Shown piece by piece: positions 55,211-63,336 of a DNA stretch of 64,000 nt. The number at the start of each line of letters is the position of its first letter. The first letter of the stretch is position 1. Origin of the DNA: Lachnotalea glycerini (GTDB lineage Bacteria > Bacillota > Clostridia > Lachnospirales > Lachnospiraceae); the NCBI RefSeq assembly GCF_003201285.1, contig NZ_QICS01000010.1, forward strand, positions 62,001 through 126,000. Direction: 5' to 3'. A program made the position numbers and the translations under genes. The notes under the pieces are model-generated. The model saw nothing but the letters and a program-made list of their open reading frames with translations, ran no database searches and had not been told where the DNA came from.

Positions 55211-56671
55211 TTAAGATAAAAAATAATAAATCTTAACTGTTTCGTTTTTCTTATCATATACAATCTCTGAAATAATAGACTTTATAGCAGTGTTCTTTTC
55301 ATTTCTTGTTGCAGATTCAGAGATAAGGATATCATAAACATTTGATATTCTTTGCAACATTTCTTCAGAATTTTTTTCAGAAGACAACGACTCTATAGCT
55401 TCGATCTGATTTAAAATATCTTGTTTTTCATCTGTAATAATTTTTTTATTTTCTCTATATTCTTCAAGAGTATCAACACCATTCCTATAAGCTTCTTTGA
55501 TTCTAAATTCCTTTTTATCGTACTTATCAAGAGCGTTATATAGCGCTTCTAATTCACTAGATTTTTCAATAGAAGCAATGTTTGTATATTCAAGCTCTTT
55601 ATTAAGCATTGCCTCCTGGATATCCTTTAATATTGCTTTTTCAATTTTGGTTGTCCTTATGTAATGTGATTCAGTACATTGATGTTTTTTATATCCAGAA
55701 CATTGAAAACCCGGTCGCTGTCCACCGTTTGAAACTAAGCTTCTACCGCAAGAAGAGCAACGAAGCATAGCACTTAACCAATGAATTTGACTTTCAGGTG
55801 GTAAAGCTTTATATTTATACTCACGTTTTAACCTTGCTTGAGCTAATTCAAATAGTTCCTTTGATATAATAGCTTCATGAGTACCTTTACGAACAATAAC
55901 TTCATCATGATCCATTTTATTACGCTTTTGACGAAATTCAAAGGGCACACCCCACATGACAAGACCACAATAAACAGGATTATCTAATATATATTTTATA
56001 GGTCTACTGAAAAAAGGGTTGCCATGAATAGTAACGGCTCCTAAATTATTTAATTCTTTAGCAATGGCATAAAAAGACATATTGCGATAAACATAATCCT
56101 CAAATATCTTTACAACAAAAGCTCTGTTCTTCTCATCGATAACTATATTGCCGTTATCATAAATATAACCAAATGGCGTCCTAGTTTGCCTAGTTCCCCT
56201 TAATGCATTCTCTGTCATACCCCTTTTTACTTCACCGGATAACCGAATTGAATAGTATTCATCCATCCATTCTATAATACGTTCAATTAAAGAACCAAAT
56301 GGACCGTCAATGAGCGGTTCTGATATACTGATTACATCAATATTGTTTTTCTTAAGTAAAGATTTGTATACAATACTTTCTTCCTGATTTCTGGCAAAAC
56401 GGCTGTATTTCCATACAATAATAACATCAAAGGGATGTTCTTTTGATTTGGACATACTTATCATTTTCTGAAATTCAGGACGCTTATTAGCATATTTTCC
56501 AGAAATACCATTTTCAACGAATATAAATTCTTCAGGAACGAAAATATTATTTTTCTTAGCATACTCAAGCAACAAGCGCTTTTGAGCGTCAGGGGATAAT
56601 TCCTCTTGTTTATCTGTGCTAACCCGGATATATGCAGCACCTGTCAGGATTTTAGAATTAAAGTCACTCAT
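55211..56671 (-). CDS. Large serine recombinase (element integrase)
   Basis: 486 residues. The resolvase domain opens with AAYIRVSTDKQ, with catalytic Ser18, and has VWKYSRFARNQEE. The recombinase domain (about 165-290, RQTRTPFGYIYDNG) leads to a zinc ribbon (CSSCGRSL and CSGYKKHQC). A long C-terminal coiled coil follows (about 370-450). Such enzymes integrate and excise phages, ICEs and sporulation-gene intervening elements. It ends 3 bp from the broken deacetylase, placing it at the left boundary. AAGGAG precedes ATG 56671. Confidence 0.95.
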   Translation of the reverse strand: MSDFNSKILTGAAYIRVSTDKQEELSPDAQKRLLLEYAKKNNIFVPEEFIFVENGISGKYANKRPEFQKMISMSKSKEHPFDVIIVWKYSRFARNQEESIVYKSLLKKNNIDVISISEPLIDGPFGSLIERIIEWMDEYYSIRLSGEVKRGMTENALRGTRQTRTPFGYIYDNGNIVIDEKNRAFVVKIFEDYVYRNMSFYAIAKELNNLGAVTIHGNPFFSRPIKYILDNPVYCGLVMWGVPFEFRQKRNKMDHDEVIVRKGTHEAIISKELFELAQARLKREYKYKALPPESQIHWLSAMLRCSSCGRSLVSNGGQRPGFQCSGYKKHQCTESHYIRTTKIEKAILKDIQEAMLNKELEYTNIASIEKSSELEALYNALDKYDKKEFRIKEAYRNGVDTLEEYRENKKIITDEKQDILNQIEAIESLSSEKNSEEMLQRISNVYDILISESATRNEKNTAIKSIISEIVYDKKNETVKIYYFLS

Positions 56672-56841
56672 GATAATAACTCCTTTGCAATTTATCTAAT
56701 AATATTACAATACATTATAGCATGACATCTATTTGCTTGTTAAGGACGAATGATTATATCATTTTAGTCTGATTTAGTCGTTTAAGCCGTTCCTAGTAGT
56801 GTAGGGGCGGGTTTTGCCATAATGTATTTAAACTTTCACTA

Positions 56842-57990
56842 CTAAGCTTTTAGTGTTTTCAAATCTGTTCGCGGTCCCCTTGTCAGATCAATGCAATATG
56901 GTTCAGGCATTTCATAGGTACCCCATTTTGTATGTAATAATTCCGTAGGGATGTCTTTGAACGGAAGTAAATACCGATTTGCAATATTGATTATTTGACT
57001 AGAATATTCAACTATCTGATCCATATCACACAGGGAATATCTTAATTCTTTTTTGCTTTCATCTGGTACGATAAAAGTTTTTGAAGTATTTGTTAAAATT
57101 AATCGGCATAACCATTTTCTAGAATTATTTTCATAAAGAACTGCTATATATGATTCAGTATATTTAAAAGAAATTTTATCAATATCAACAGTGTTTTTAA
57201 GGATTTCTTTTATAATTGAAAGAGCCTCCCATTCTTCGCTGGTACTCAAATTAGAATCTTTTTCCGTATTTTCGATACTCGCAGTATTCAAGGCGGATTG
57301 AAGCCTTTCATTTAGAACCTCGTTAAGATAGTCGTTCAGCGATTTTTTGAGTACAGGTCTGAATTTTTCAAGTACTGTTTGAGTTTTGGCACCTTTATAT
57401 ATTGACTGTAAAAACAATTTTACGAAATCATCAGATGGTCTTTGAAACTGTTGCTCTATAATACCCTTGAAAATACTATTATACTTTAGCAAAGAAGCAG
57501 TATTCATGATATCGGGAATATCAAGCATCTCTTTTTTGAATTTTATGATTTGGTTTATCTGATTGTCTTTTAGGTTTAATATATTTAGATAAAGGAATGG
57601 CTCTTTATCCATTTTATTTTTCTCATCCAAATCCGTATAAAATCTATACTCGATACCATTTGTAAGAATAGCAAATTTGGCAGAAGTGGCTACGTAATAC
57701 CTAAAGAGTTGAGAACTATGCCTATCCAACTTTTTATTAGAAGCCTTTGCTTCTATCAGTATAACTGGTTCGCCGTTAAGTAAAATTGCATAATCAACTT
57801 TTTCACCTCTTTTAATTCCAACATCAGCAGTATATTCGGGGCAAAATTCAGATGGATTAAAAACATCATAGCCTAAAAGCTGAAAGAACGGAACAATCAA
57901 TGACATTTTTGTTGCTTCCTCTGTTTGTGCGGCATCTTTTAGGGAAGCTGCCCGCTCAATAAAATTTTTAAATTCGTCTTTGAAATCCAT
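56842..57990 (-). CDS. Restriction-type nuclease, HsdR N-terminal-like
   Basis: 382 residues from ATG 57990, behind AGGAGG at 57997-58002; a longer frame to 58053 lacks such a site. Residues 1-150 resemble the type I restriction R-subunit N-domain: VDYAILLNGEPVILIEAKA has the PD-(D/E)xK Asp, Glu and Lys. YYVATSAKFAILTNGIEYRF follows in two strands. The rest is unrecognised. No helicase, HsdM or HsdS is present, as in standalone phage or element proteins of this kind. Defence or anti-competition role is inference. Confidence 0.8.
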   Translation of the reverse strand: MDFKDEFKNFIERAASLKDAAQTEEATKMSLIVPFFQLLGYDVFNPSEFCPEYTADVGIKRGEKVDYAILLNGEPVILIEAKASNKKLDRHSSQLFRYYVATSAKFAILTNGIEYRFYTDLDEKNKMDKEPFLYLNILNLKDNQINQIIKFKKEMLDIPDIMNTASLLKYNSIFKGIIEQQFQRPSDDFVKLFLQSIYKGAKTQTVLEKFRPVLKKSLNDYLNEVLNERLQSALNTASIENTEKDSNLSTSEEWEALSIIKEILKNTVDIDKISFKYTESYIAVLYENNSRKWLCRLILTNTSKTFIVPDESKKELRYSLCDMDQIVEYSSQIINIANRYLLPFKDIPTELLHTKWGTYEMPEPYCIDLTRGPRTDLKTLKA

Positions 57991-58190
57991 ATTTTTCCTC
58001 CTCTTTATCAGTTCGGTTGTTTTTTGTTTTTGTTTTATACTTTTTTCATACACAATAAAATATGCGTAAATTTTATTGTTATAATTTTAATTATAATTAT
58101 CCAAAATATACCAAAATAAGTCAATAGTGAAATAACGATAAAAACCGACATTTAACACCTTAAATTGCCAGAAGTTATTTTTCCCTATTT

Positions 58191-58199
58191 TGTTATAAT
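58191..58199 (+). promoter_or_regulatory. Extended -10 promoter for the XRE gene
   Basis: TGTTATAAT at 58191-58199 is a perfect extended -10, about 90 bp before the gene; no -35 at normal distance. Confidence 0.45.
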
Positions 58200-58287
58200 T
58201 AATAAAAGGGGGATGTGTATGTCTGAAAAAACGTAGGCTATATCTTTACTACCGCCTGTGATTTATATCATCTTATCAGGAGGATAT

Positions 58288-58488
58288 ATGATAACGATTA
58301 ACACATATAAAGCACATATTGATAGAAATATCAGTACAAGGAAATTGGCAGAGCTAACAGGGCTGAGTAAGAGCACGATCAATAATATAGATTGTGGAAA
58401 GACCTCACCAAATTTGCAGCAGCTAGAAGCAATTGCAAAAGCGTTAGATCTAAAAATGACAGAGCTGTTTAAATCGGAGTATAAATAA
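58288..58488 (+). CDS. XRE-family repressor-like regulator
   Basis: 66 residues from ATG 58288, with AGGAGG at 58278-58283. A single Cro/CI helix-turn-helix makes up the whole protein: RKLAELTGLSKSTINNIDCG and LEAIAKALDLKMTELF. It is divergent from the nuclease gene and probably controls the element. No effector or protease-sensitive domain is attached. It is followed by a hairpin terminator. Confidence 0.88.
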   Translation: MITINTYKAHIDRNISTRKLAELTGLSKSTINNIDCGKTSPNLQQLEAIAKALDLKMTELFKSEYK

Positions 58489-58530
58489 TTTATCATATCA
58501 TATATTACAGCCAAAATCTTTCAAAATGAA

Positions 58531-58554
58531 AAATGTCCAGAATTATGGACATTT
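58531..58554 (+). terminator. Hairpin after the XRE gene
   Basis: Perfect arms AAATGTCCA (58531-58539) and TGGACATTT (58546-58554), followed by an AT-rich run without a strong T tract. Confidence 0.55.
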
Positions 58555-58585
58555 CAATATTTTCTATTTATTTAGACAAGATATT

Positions 58586-58594
58586 TGTTATAAT
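58586..58594 (+). promoter_or_regulatory. Extended -10 promoter for the 39-aa ORF
   Basis: TGTTATAAT at 58586-58594, identical to the extended -10 at 58191-58199, 32 bp before the small ORF. Confidence 0.45.
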
Positions 58595-58625
58595 GCTGTA
58601 AAGGAAATGAAAGGGGAGCTATACA

Positions 58626-58745
58626 ATGCAATATACAAAAGAAAATCTTAATTACAAACAATTACTCATAGCAGTGATAGAAAATTTTAACGAGGAGCAG
58701 CTAAAAAAATTGTATTATATAGCAATAGGGATGAAAAAGGAATAG
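58626..58745 (+). CDS. Small 39-aa protein
   Basis: MQYTKENLNYKQLLIAVIEN begins a 39-residue, probably helical protein. Support comes from AAAGGGGAG in front, a promoter box 30 bp upstream, and a stop codon that falls inside the left arm of a perfect terminator. It was too short for ordinary ORF calling. No family is recognised; a small regulator or antirepressor of the element is possible. Confidence 0.6.
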   Translation: MQYTKENLNYKQLLIAVIENFNEEQLKKLYYIAIGMKKE

Positions 58746-58767
58746 CCAACAAAGACTATTCCTTTTT
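58734..58767. terminator. Bidirectional terminator between two convergent small genes
   Basis: Perfect 12-bp arms AAAAAGGAATAG (58734-58745) and CTATTCCTTTTT (58756-58767). The stop codons of both convergent genes lie inside the arms. Confidence 0.88.
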
Positions 58768-58947
58768 TTCTTTCTGGATACAAGTCCTATAAATCCTTAT
58801 AAATATTTGTAATGAAAAACTAGCAAGTAAGCAAATCGTTGGTGAAAATTTCAAACACCAAAGAATCACAAACAATAATATACTTATTCCAGCCTCCCAC
58901 GGTTTCATAGTATATTTTGACGTTAATATGCGTTTAATATTTTTCAA
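58756..58947 (-). CDS. Small membrane protein, 63 aa
   Basis: I favour TTG 58947 as start, behind AGGGG, giving 63 residues. A longer frame from ATG 59001 has no ribosome site and overlaps the remnant of another gene. A basic head (KNIKRILTSKYTMKPWEAG) is followed by two hydrophobic segments (ISILLFVILW and LLASFSLQIFI) and a Lys-rich tail. It ends in the shared terminator. Function unknown. Confidence 0.5.
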   Translation of the reverse strand: MKNIKRILTSKYTMKPWEAGISILLFVILWCLKFSPTICLLASFSLQIFIRIYRTCIQKEKKE

Positions 58948-59009
58948 GTGTATGCCCCTATTCCTTTTTTTTCGTTTTGATAAACTTACTAAATTCTTCA
59001 TATAAGTAA

Positions 59010-59457
59010 TTAATTATTAGACGATAATCCTGAAATAATTGTATCTGTCTGTGTTGCATCAACTAGAATTTTATTTAATTCAAATGTATCATCAGTTTTT
59101 ACTATTGTCAGGCTTAAAAATGCATTATCATCTAAATCAAGATAATTAACGGAAATAAATTTGAAATTAAGATTGTCTGGAGTAGTTTCATAAGCAATCT
59201 TATAATATTTCATTGAAGAAATAAATTTATTTATAATATCTGTTACGTTTTCAGAAGTGACGGATATATCAGTATGTACTAATACATTTAAAGAATCAGC
59301 TGATGAAGAGCATTCCACATTTTCGCCGTAAGAAGTTTTTGCCCAAGCGGTGGCATATTGTAGAGGGCTCTTGGCTTACACTTGAACCGCATGCAGTAAT
59401 AAATAATGAAATACTAATTAGAATGGTAACAGTTAATAATTTGTTGTAAATTTTCAT
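59010..59457 (-). pseudogene. Small lipoprotein gene interrupted by a frameshift
   Basis: From ATG 59457 the frame encodes a lipoprotein signal (MKIYNKLLTVTILISISLF, then ITACGSS with the lipid Cys) but runs out soon after. In the next frame the sequence continues sensibly as QYATAWAKTSYGENVEC and then about 100 residues to 59010. The switch lies at about 59363-59375. The downstream frame alone starts only at a GTG (59318) without a ribosome site. Either a real one-base change or a sequencing error. Function unknown. Confidence 0.6.
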
Positions 59458-59550
59458 ATAATCCCTCATTTCGATAAATAGTTTAAAAAGTTACGATACT
59501 ATTATCCGAAATTTATCACGATATGTCAATGAATATAAACGTATTAATTA

Positions 59551-59581
59551 AAAAAAGAATAGCACAAAACTATTCTTTTTT
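59551..59581 (-). terminator. Terminator after the DUF2441-like gene
   Basis: Perfect 12-bp arms AAAAAAGAATAG (59551-59562) and CTATTCTTTTTT (59570-59581). The TAG at 59570 ends the shifted frame of the gene upstream. Confidence 0.8.
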
Positions 59582-59951
59582 CTTTTTGTCATATTTCTCA
59601 AATTCTTTATATAAGTAATCAAAGTTGCTTGATAATCTTTTTGAAAAATTAAAAATTGAAAAGCCTGATTTAACATATAAGTTTTGAATCAATCTTATTA
59701 AGAACTTTAGCGGGTAAAGGTATTACGGAATATCTATCGATTGTGTACGAGTCGGATTCACTAATAGTTACAGGCTTTCCGGATAGTTGCTTGTCAATAT
59801 AACTCACTTCATTTTTAGCAAAGTGAGAAATTGAGGTGAGTCCTATTAGTTCTAACTGATGTTCACCTTCAAAATTCGAACAACAAGAATATAAATCTAA
59901 TATTTGACCTTCATGTAGTGAATTATTACGGTCAATGTGATAAGCAATCAT
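59570..59951 (-). pseudogene. DUF2441-like small gene with 3' frameshift
   Basis: From ATG 59951 (AGAGGAG upstream) 93 residues open with MIAYHIDRNNSLHEGQIL, resembling DUF2441 proteins, and stop at 59670. Reading on in the next frame from about 59680 gives 34 further sensible residues ending YLYKEFEKYDKKKKE, with the TAG at 59570 placed inside the terminator arm exactly as for the neighbouring genes. A one-base loss in an A run (59683-59686) would explain it. A matching tail lies at 58958-59008. Function unknown. Confidence 0.5.
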
Positions 59952-59983
59952 AATATGCTCCTCTCTTATCTATTTCAACATGC

Positions 59984-60335
59984 CAGTGCTGATAAGAAAG
60001 GTATAAATAAGAAAAAGGATTAATTCAACAACATAACTATAAAAGTAGAAATAATATTTAATCAGAAAGGTTGGTGAGAGTATGAGTCAAACGCTATTAA
60101 CAAGAGAAGAAATTGAAAAGAGACTTCCAAAGCTTGAAAGAATGGCAGAAATTTGGGGAAAGTCAGATGAGTATGGAAAAGGATATTTGCAAGGAACAAT
60201 TAACACATTAGCAGCAGTTGCAAATACATCTAAGAAAACTGCATAGTATGAGGGCTTTGCGTATTCATCTCAGAAAGGAAAGCAATCATAAATTAGAACT
60301 CCTTTCAAATGTATTCAGCAATTCAGTGCTGATAA
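59984..60335 (+). repeat. Two copies of CAGTGCTGATAA upstream of small ORFs
   Basis: CAGTGCTGATAA at 59984-59995 and 60324-60335, 87 and 97 bp before the starts of two small genes. Bases after each copy also resemble each other (AA...GTATA). Probably shared promoter or regulator boxes. Otherwise 59952-60081 and 60247-60431 hold nothing else I can support. Confidence 0.4.
60082..60246 (+). CDS. Small 54-aa protein of the element
   Basis: 54 residues beginning MSQTLLTREEIEKRLPKLER, with a charged helix and then GYLQGTINTLAAVANTSKK. GAAAGG and GGTGAG precede the ATG. A clean start and natural composition support a real gene, though too short for usual calling. No family recognised. It is the first of a run of small plus-strand genes leading to the Rep gene. 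Confidence 0.6.
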   Translation: MSQTLLTREEIEKRLPKLERMAEIWGKSDEYGKGYLQGTINTLAAVANTSKKTA

Positions 60336-60431
60336 CAACAGTATAGAAAAATCGTAAAAATTTACAAGAAATGAAATAGATAGTCAACAAGTACAAGCAA
60401 AGCAACATAAATTAAAACTGGAGGTGATCCT

Positions 60432-60590
60432 ATGAAAGAACTAAAAGTAGTTAGATACATAAAAATGGATGGTAAGTGTATGCCATGGAGTGATTTAACA
60501 GAGAAAGAACAAGAAGAACTAAAAGAAAAATTAAATCAGCAAGGTATGAAATCATTAGGATATGTTCCAGTAAAAAAGGAAACCGCTTAG
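60432..60590 (+). CDS. Small 52-aa protein of the element
   Basis: 52 residues, MKELKVVRYIKMDGKCMPWS then a Glu/Lys-rich helix and GYVPVKKETA. A full GGAGGTGATC ribosome site at 60420-60429 gives strong support. The stop TAG forms the loop of a small hairpin, AAACCGC/GCGGTTT. Similar short proteins occur in Firmicute mobile elements, but I cannot name a family. Confidence 0.7.
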   Translation: MKELKVVRYIKMDGKCMPWSDLTEKEQEELKEKLNQQGMKSLGYVPVKKETA

Positions 60591-60597
60591 GCGGTTT
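60580..60597 (+). terminator. Short hairpin at the end of the 52-aa ORF
   Basis: AAACCGC (60581-60587 region) pairs with GCGGTTT around the stop codon loop. No T run follows, so it may pause or protect the RNA rather than end it. Confidence 0.35.
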
Positions 60598-60723
60598 ATG
60601 GAGGACAAGCTAAAAAGTGACAAAAATGAACTCAATGAATCAAGAGATAACAAATAAAGAATCGTTGACTACATAGGGAAAAGTAATTAGTCATAATTTT
60701 AAATGTTAGAAAGGAGAATACTC

Positions 60724-60843
60724 GTGAATCTGGACAATAAAACAGTGGGTGAGTTAATTGATTCATATGAAGAAAATGAACAGACAGTCACAATCAATGA
60801 CGGACATGTATTCATAAATAAGAAAGAGGGTGAGAGGGATTAA
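60724..60843 (+). CDS. Small 39-aa protein of the element
   Basis: 39 residues from GTG 60724, with AAAGGAG at 60711-60717: MNLDNKTVGELIDSYEENEQ followed by a beta-like TVTINDGHVFINKKEG. It overlaps the start of the 3D-domain gene by 14 bp, so the two are translationally coupled. No family recognised. Confidence 0.6.
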   Translation: MNLDNKTVGELIDSYEENEQTVTINDGHVFINKKEGERD

Positions 60844-61234
60844 AAAGAAAATCTCATTAATAGCAGCATTAATAATTTTATGCTTCGTTGTACAAGCTGA
60901 TGCAAAGCAAAGTAATTTCTATGGACAAGTTAACAAGTTTACTGTTTATGGTTATTGCGCTTGTAAAAAGTGCTGCGGTAAAACGGATGGCATTACTTAT
61001 ACGGAAACCAAAGCCATTCAGGATAGAACCATAGCAGTAGATCAAAATAGTATACCCTTAGGTTCTACTGTGCTAATTTATTATGAAAACAGCTTAGTCG
61101 GGATATATCAAGCAGAAGATATAGGTGCAGATATTAAGGGCAATAAGATTGATATGTATTTTGACTCTCATTCAGATGCGAATGACTGGGGTGTAAGAGA
61201 ATGCGAAGTGATTATCGTGGATGCGAAAGGGTAA
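60830..61234 (+). CDS. Secreted 3D-domain cell-wall protein
   Basis: 134 residues from GTG 60830. A signal peptide (about 1-24, ISLIAALIILCFVVQADA) precedes the 3D double-psi barrel: FTVYGYCACKKCCGKTDG, TIAVDQNSIPLGSTV and AEDIGADIKGNKIDMYF. The three aspartates are seen in the last block and in DSHSDANDWG. It probably cuts or remodels peptidoglycan glycan strands, as YocH/YorM-type proteins do, and in a mobile element may aid transfer or release. Confidence 0.88.
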   Translation: MRGIKKKISLIAALIILCFVVQADAKQSNFYGQVNKFTVYGYCACKKCCGKTDGITYTETKAIQDRTIAVDQNSIPLGSTVLIYYENSLVGIYQAEDIGADIKGNKIDMYFDSHSDANDWGVRECEVIIVDAKG

Positions 61235-61250
61235 AGAAAGGACTTTATTA

Positions 61251-61514
61251 GTGAAAATAGAAAATAGCATTAAAACAAGTGAATTTGAAGTGGCACGAAA
61301 GGAAGCTTTTAGCATCAAAGGCAGTAGCAGTGGAATGAGGTACATAGGAGCAGTTGAGTACAAGGATGGAAATGTAAATAAATTTTTTAAAGATGAAAAC
61401 GGAGACTACTGGTTCGAAAGTTGGCGAAGAGTAAATGACAAGCTGATAACCGAAGAGGAATATATCTTTGGAAAGAAAATAAAGTCATTTAGGAAAAGAG
61501 CAGCCTATTACTAA
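61251..61514 (+). CDS. Small 87-aa protein of the element
   Basis: 87 residues from GTG 61251, with AGAAAGGA at 61235-61242; an in-frame ATG at 61221 would overlap the previous gene. MVKIENSIKTSEFEVARKEA is followed by beta-rich VEYKDGNVNKFFKDENGDYW and a basic end. Looks like a small soluble element protein. No family recognised. Confidence 0.6.
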   Translation: MKIENSIKTSEFEVARKEAFSIKGSSSGMRYIGAVEYKDGNVNKFFKDENGDYWFESWRRVNDKLITEEEYIFGKKIKSFRKRAAYY

Positions 61515-61543
61515 AATAAAAATAAGTCGGGAGGGGAGACACG

Positions 61544-61723
61544 ATGAAAAAGCTTATAAATTCTATAAAAGTTGTAAGAATAAATATTTGCGTCAAATTG
61601 CATATGAACGGATTTACAACGCTTGCATATTTTGTAGACAAAGAGACATGTACCTATCTGGATTATTTGAAAAGAGTAGCAAGGATAGTGAAAGAGCATT
61701 GTATTAATGAATCTGATGATTAA
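61544..61723 (+). CDS. Small 59-aa protein of the element
   Basis: 59 residues, MKKLINSIKVVRINICVKLH then a helix YLDYLKRVARIVKEHC. Preceded by GGGAGGGGAG, a strong ribosome site. Part of the same run of small genes. Function unknown. The 188 bp after it contain a short possible hairpin (CAAGGG...CCCTTTG, 61854-61875) and no credible gene; an 18-codon frame at 61741 has its ribosome site too close to be convincing. Confidence 0.6.
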   Translation: MKKLINSIKVVRINICVKLHMNGFTTLAYFVDKETCTYLDYLKRVARIVKEHCINESDD

Positions 61724-61911
61724 ATTAGGATTTAGGAGGTATGGAAAAATATTGGTACAGATTTAAGCATAACGATATAGAATCACAAATGCCATAAGAC
61801 AATAAAACTATATTAATAATTATATCAAAAGTATGGCAGAAAGTCAATAAAATCAAGGGTTTTCATGCCCTTTGAGTAACATTCTAAGTATATTAAAGTT
61901 AGAGGTGGACA

Positions 61912-62730
61912 ATGGCATACTGGAAAGATACATGGCCGTTTATTAATTCAATTGAGTATGAATATAAGTTCGCAGGGAATTACGGAGCAAAGGGAGAAAA
62001 AAGGGGAGAAAGAAAAAAGGCTACTCCGGAACAAATCAAAAAGCAGAATCAATTGAACAAAGAAAAACGTATGAGAAGAGTAATCAAAGCCAATTTCTTA
62101 TCGGAAGACTACTGGATTACATTAAAGTATCCAGAGGGAACGAGAAAGAAAGTGGAGGAAGTGAAAAAGGAACTCAAAAAGTTCCTTGATGATATGAGGA
62201 AAGCATATAAGAAACGAAGTGAAATATTCAAATTCATATATCGGATGGAGATCGGAGAGCTTGGTGGAATCCATATTCATATTTTACTAAACCGAATACA
62301 GGGAAAGCCACATACAGATTTATTGATCAAGGAGCTGTGGCCTCATGGGACAATTAATTATCAAACCTTATATGAATATGGTGGATATAAAAAACTAGCA
62401 AATTATATCGTGAAGCCTCCAGATGAAGAGGTATATGAACAACTTAGTCTATTCGAGGAAGAGGAACAAAAGCAATTCATAAGATATTCTTCTTCGAGGA
62501 ATTTAATCCGGCCAGAACCAGAACGAAAGGTATACCGAAGATGGACGGTAAAACAACTAATCGAAGATGGACCAAAACCAACCAAAGGTTTTTACATAGA
62601 CAAAGATTCAATCATAGTCGGAGTCAATAAGTATACCGGAATGTCGTACCTACAATACACCGAATGCCGCATCAATGAAATCAAAGATCGAGAAGAATAC
62701 GAGAAATTAAAACAGGAAGGAGTGGGATAA
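61912..62730 (+). CDS. HUH rolling-circle replication initiator (Rep/G2P-like)
   Basis: 272 residues. GGIHIHILLNR (about residue 118) is the His-hydrophobe-His metal site, and YGGYKKLANYIVKPP (about 158-172) supplies the catalytic tyrosine(s) and the lysine of the third motif. A basic N-terminal region precedes them. This is the REP_ORF2/G2P-type replication protein of small phages and plasmids, which nicks one strand at an origin. AGAGGTGG lies just before the ATG. Inside an integrated element it implies a circular, self-replicating stage after excision. Confidence 0.85.
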   Translation: MAYWKDTWPFINSIEYEYKFAGNYGAKGEKRGERKKATPEQIKKQNQLNKEKRMRRVIKANFLSEDYWITLKYPEGTRKKVEEVKKELKKFLDDMRKAYKKRSEIFKFIYRMEIGELGGIHIHILLNRIQGKPHTDLLIKELWPHGTINYQTLYEYGGYKKLANYIVKPPDEEVYEQLSLFEEEEQKQFIRYSSSRNLIRPEPERKVYRRWTVKQLIEDGPKPTKGFYIDKDSIIVGVNKYTGMSYLQYTECRINEIKDREEYEKLKQEGVG

Positions 62731-62731
62731 C

Positions 62732-63139
62732 TTGTTTGACGTAAATATTTACATAGAGACAACCATCAAAAGCGCCAACGTGGGTGCCGGATACTACGGC
62801 TATGTAGTTGAGTATATGCTCCAAAAGAAGCAAGAATCGATCACCAGAGTAGAGATAGAAAAGGAAGTTAATATTACGGCAAATCAACTTTATCTTATGG
62901 CATGTTATAGAGCTTTAGAGATACTAGAAAAACCTTGTGACATTATCATTTATACTGATTCGGCTTACCTACAAAACGGCATCAATACATGGATGCACCA
63001 ATGGTATCAAGCAGACTGGATTGGTGCAAAAGGAGAACACATCAAAAATTTAGATCTATGGAAACCGTTGCATGAAATTGCAAGTAAACATTTAATCAAA
63101 GTAGAAAATGTCAAAGCCTATATTATTAGTATATTATAA
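62732..63139 (+). CDS. RNase H-fold protein, catalytic residues partly lost
   Basis: 135 residues from TTG 62732 with AGGAAGGAG at 62713-62721. The fold is seen in VNIYIETT, YYGYVVEYM, NQLYLMACYRALEIL and IIIYTDSAYLQNGI. Of the four acidic residues of RNase HI only the Asp of YTDSAY is plainly kept: the usual first Asp is Glu, the Glu of the ELLA-type helix reads Tyr, and the protein ends (VKAYIISIL) before the last acidic block. It is probably inactive or binds RNA-DNA only. It follows Rep by 1 bp. Confidence 0.75.
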   Translation: MFDVNIYIETTIKSANVGAGYYGYVVEYMLQKKQESITRVEIEKEVNITANQLYLMACYRALEILEKPCDIIIYTDSAYLQNGINTWMHQWYQADWIGAKGEHIKNLDLWKPLHEIASKHLIKVENVKAYIISIL

Positions 63140-63253
63140 AGCATTTTATGAGTTTTAGATAGATACAATAATTTAGTCTTTAATTAAGTAATTGTACATT
63201 GACAACTGAATACGGTATGTTTATATTACTATTTGCTTAAAAATAAATATTGT

Positions 63254-63282
63254 TTGTATAACATTAGCTATTGTTGTATAAT
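63254..63282 (+). promoter_or_regulatory. SigA-type promoter for the secreted protein gene
   Basis: TTGTAT at 63254-63259, 17-bp spacer, TATAAT at 63277-63282, 54 bp before the next start. Confidence 0.65.
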
Positions 63283-63336
63283 TTAATATGTCTATAAAGA
63301 TAGATAAAAAAGCACATAGAAAGGTAATATCATATC

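Noticed and set aside
61741-61797. 18-codon ORF after AGGAGGT
   Set aside because: The ribosome site abuts the ATG, which is too close, and the peptide is too short to judge.
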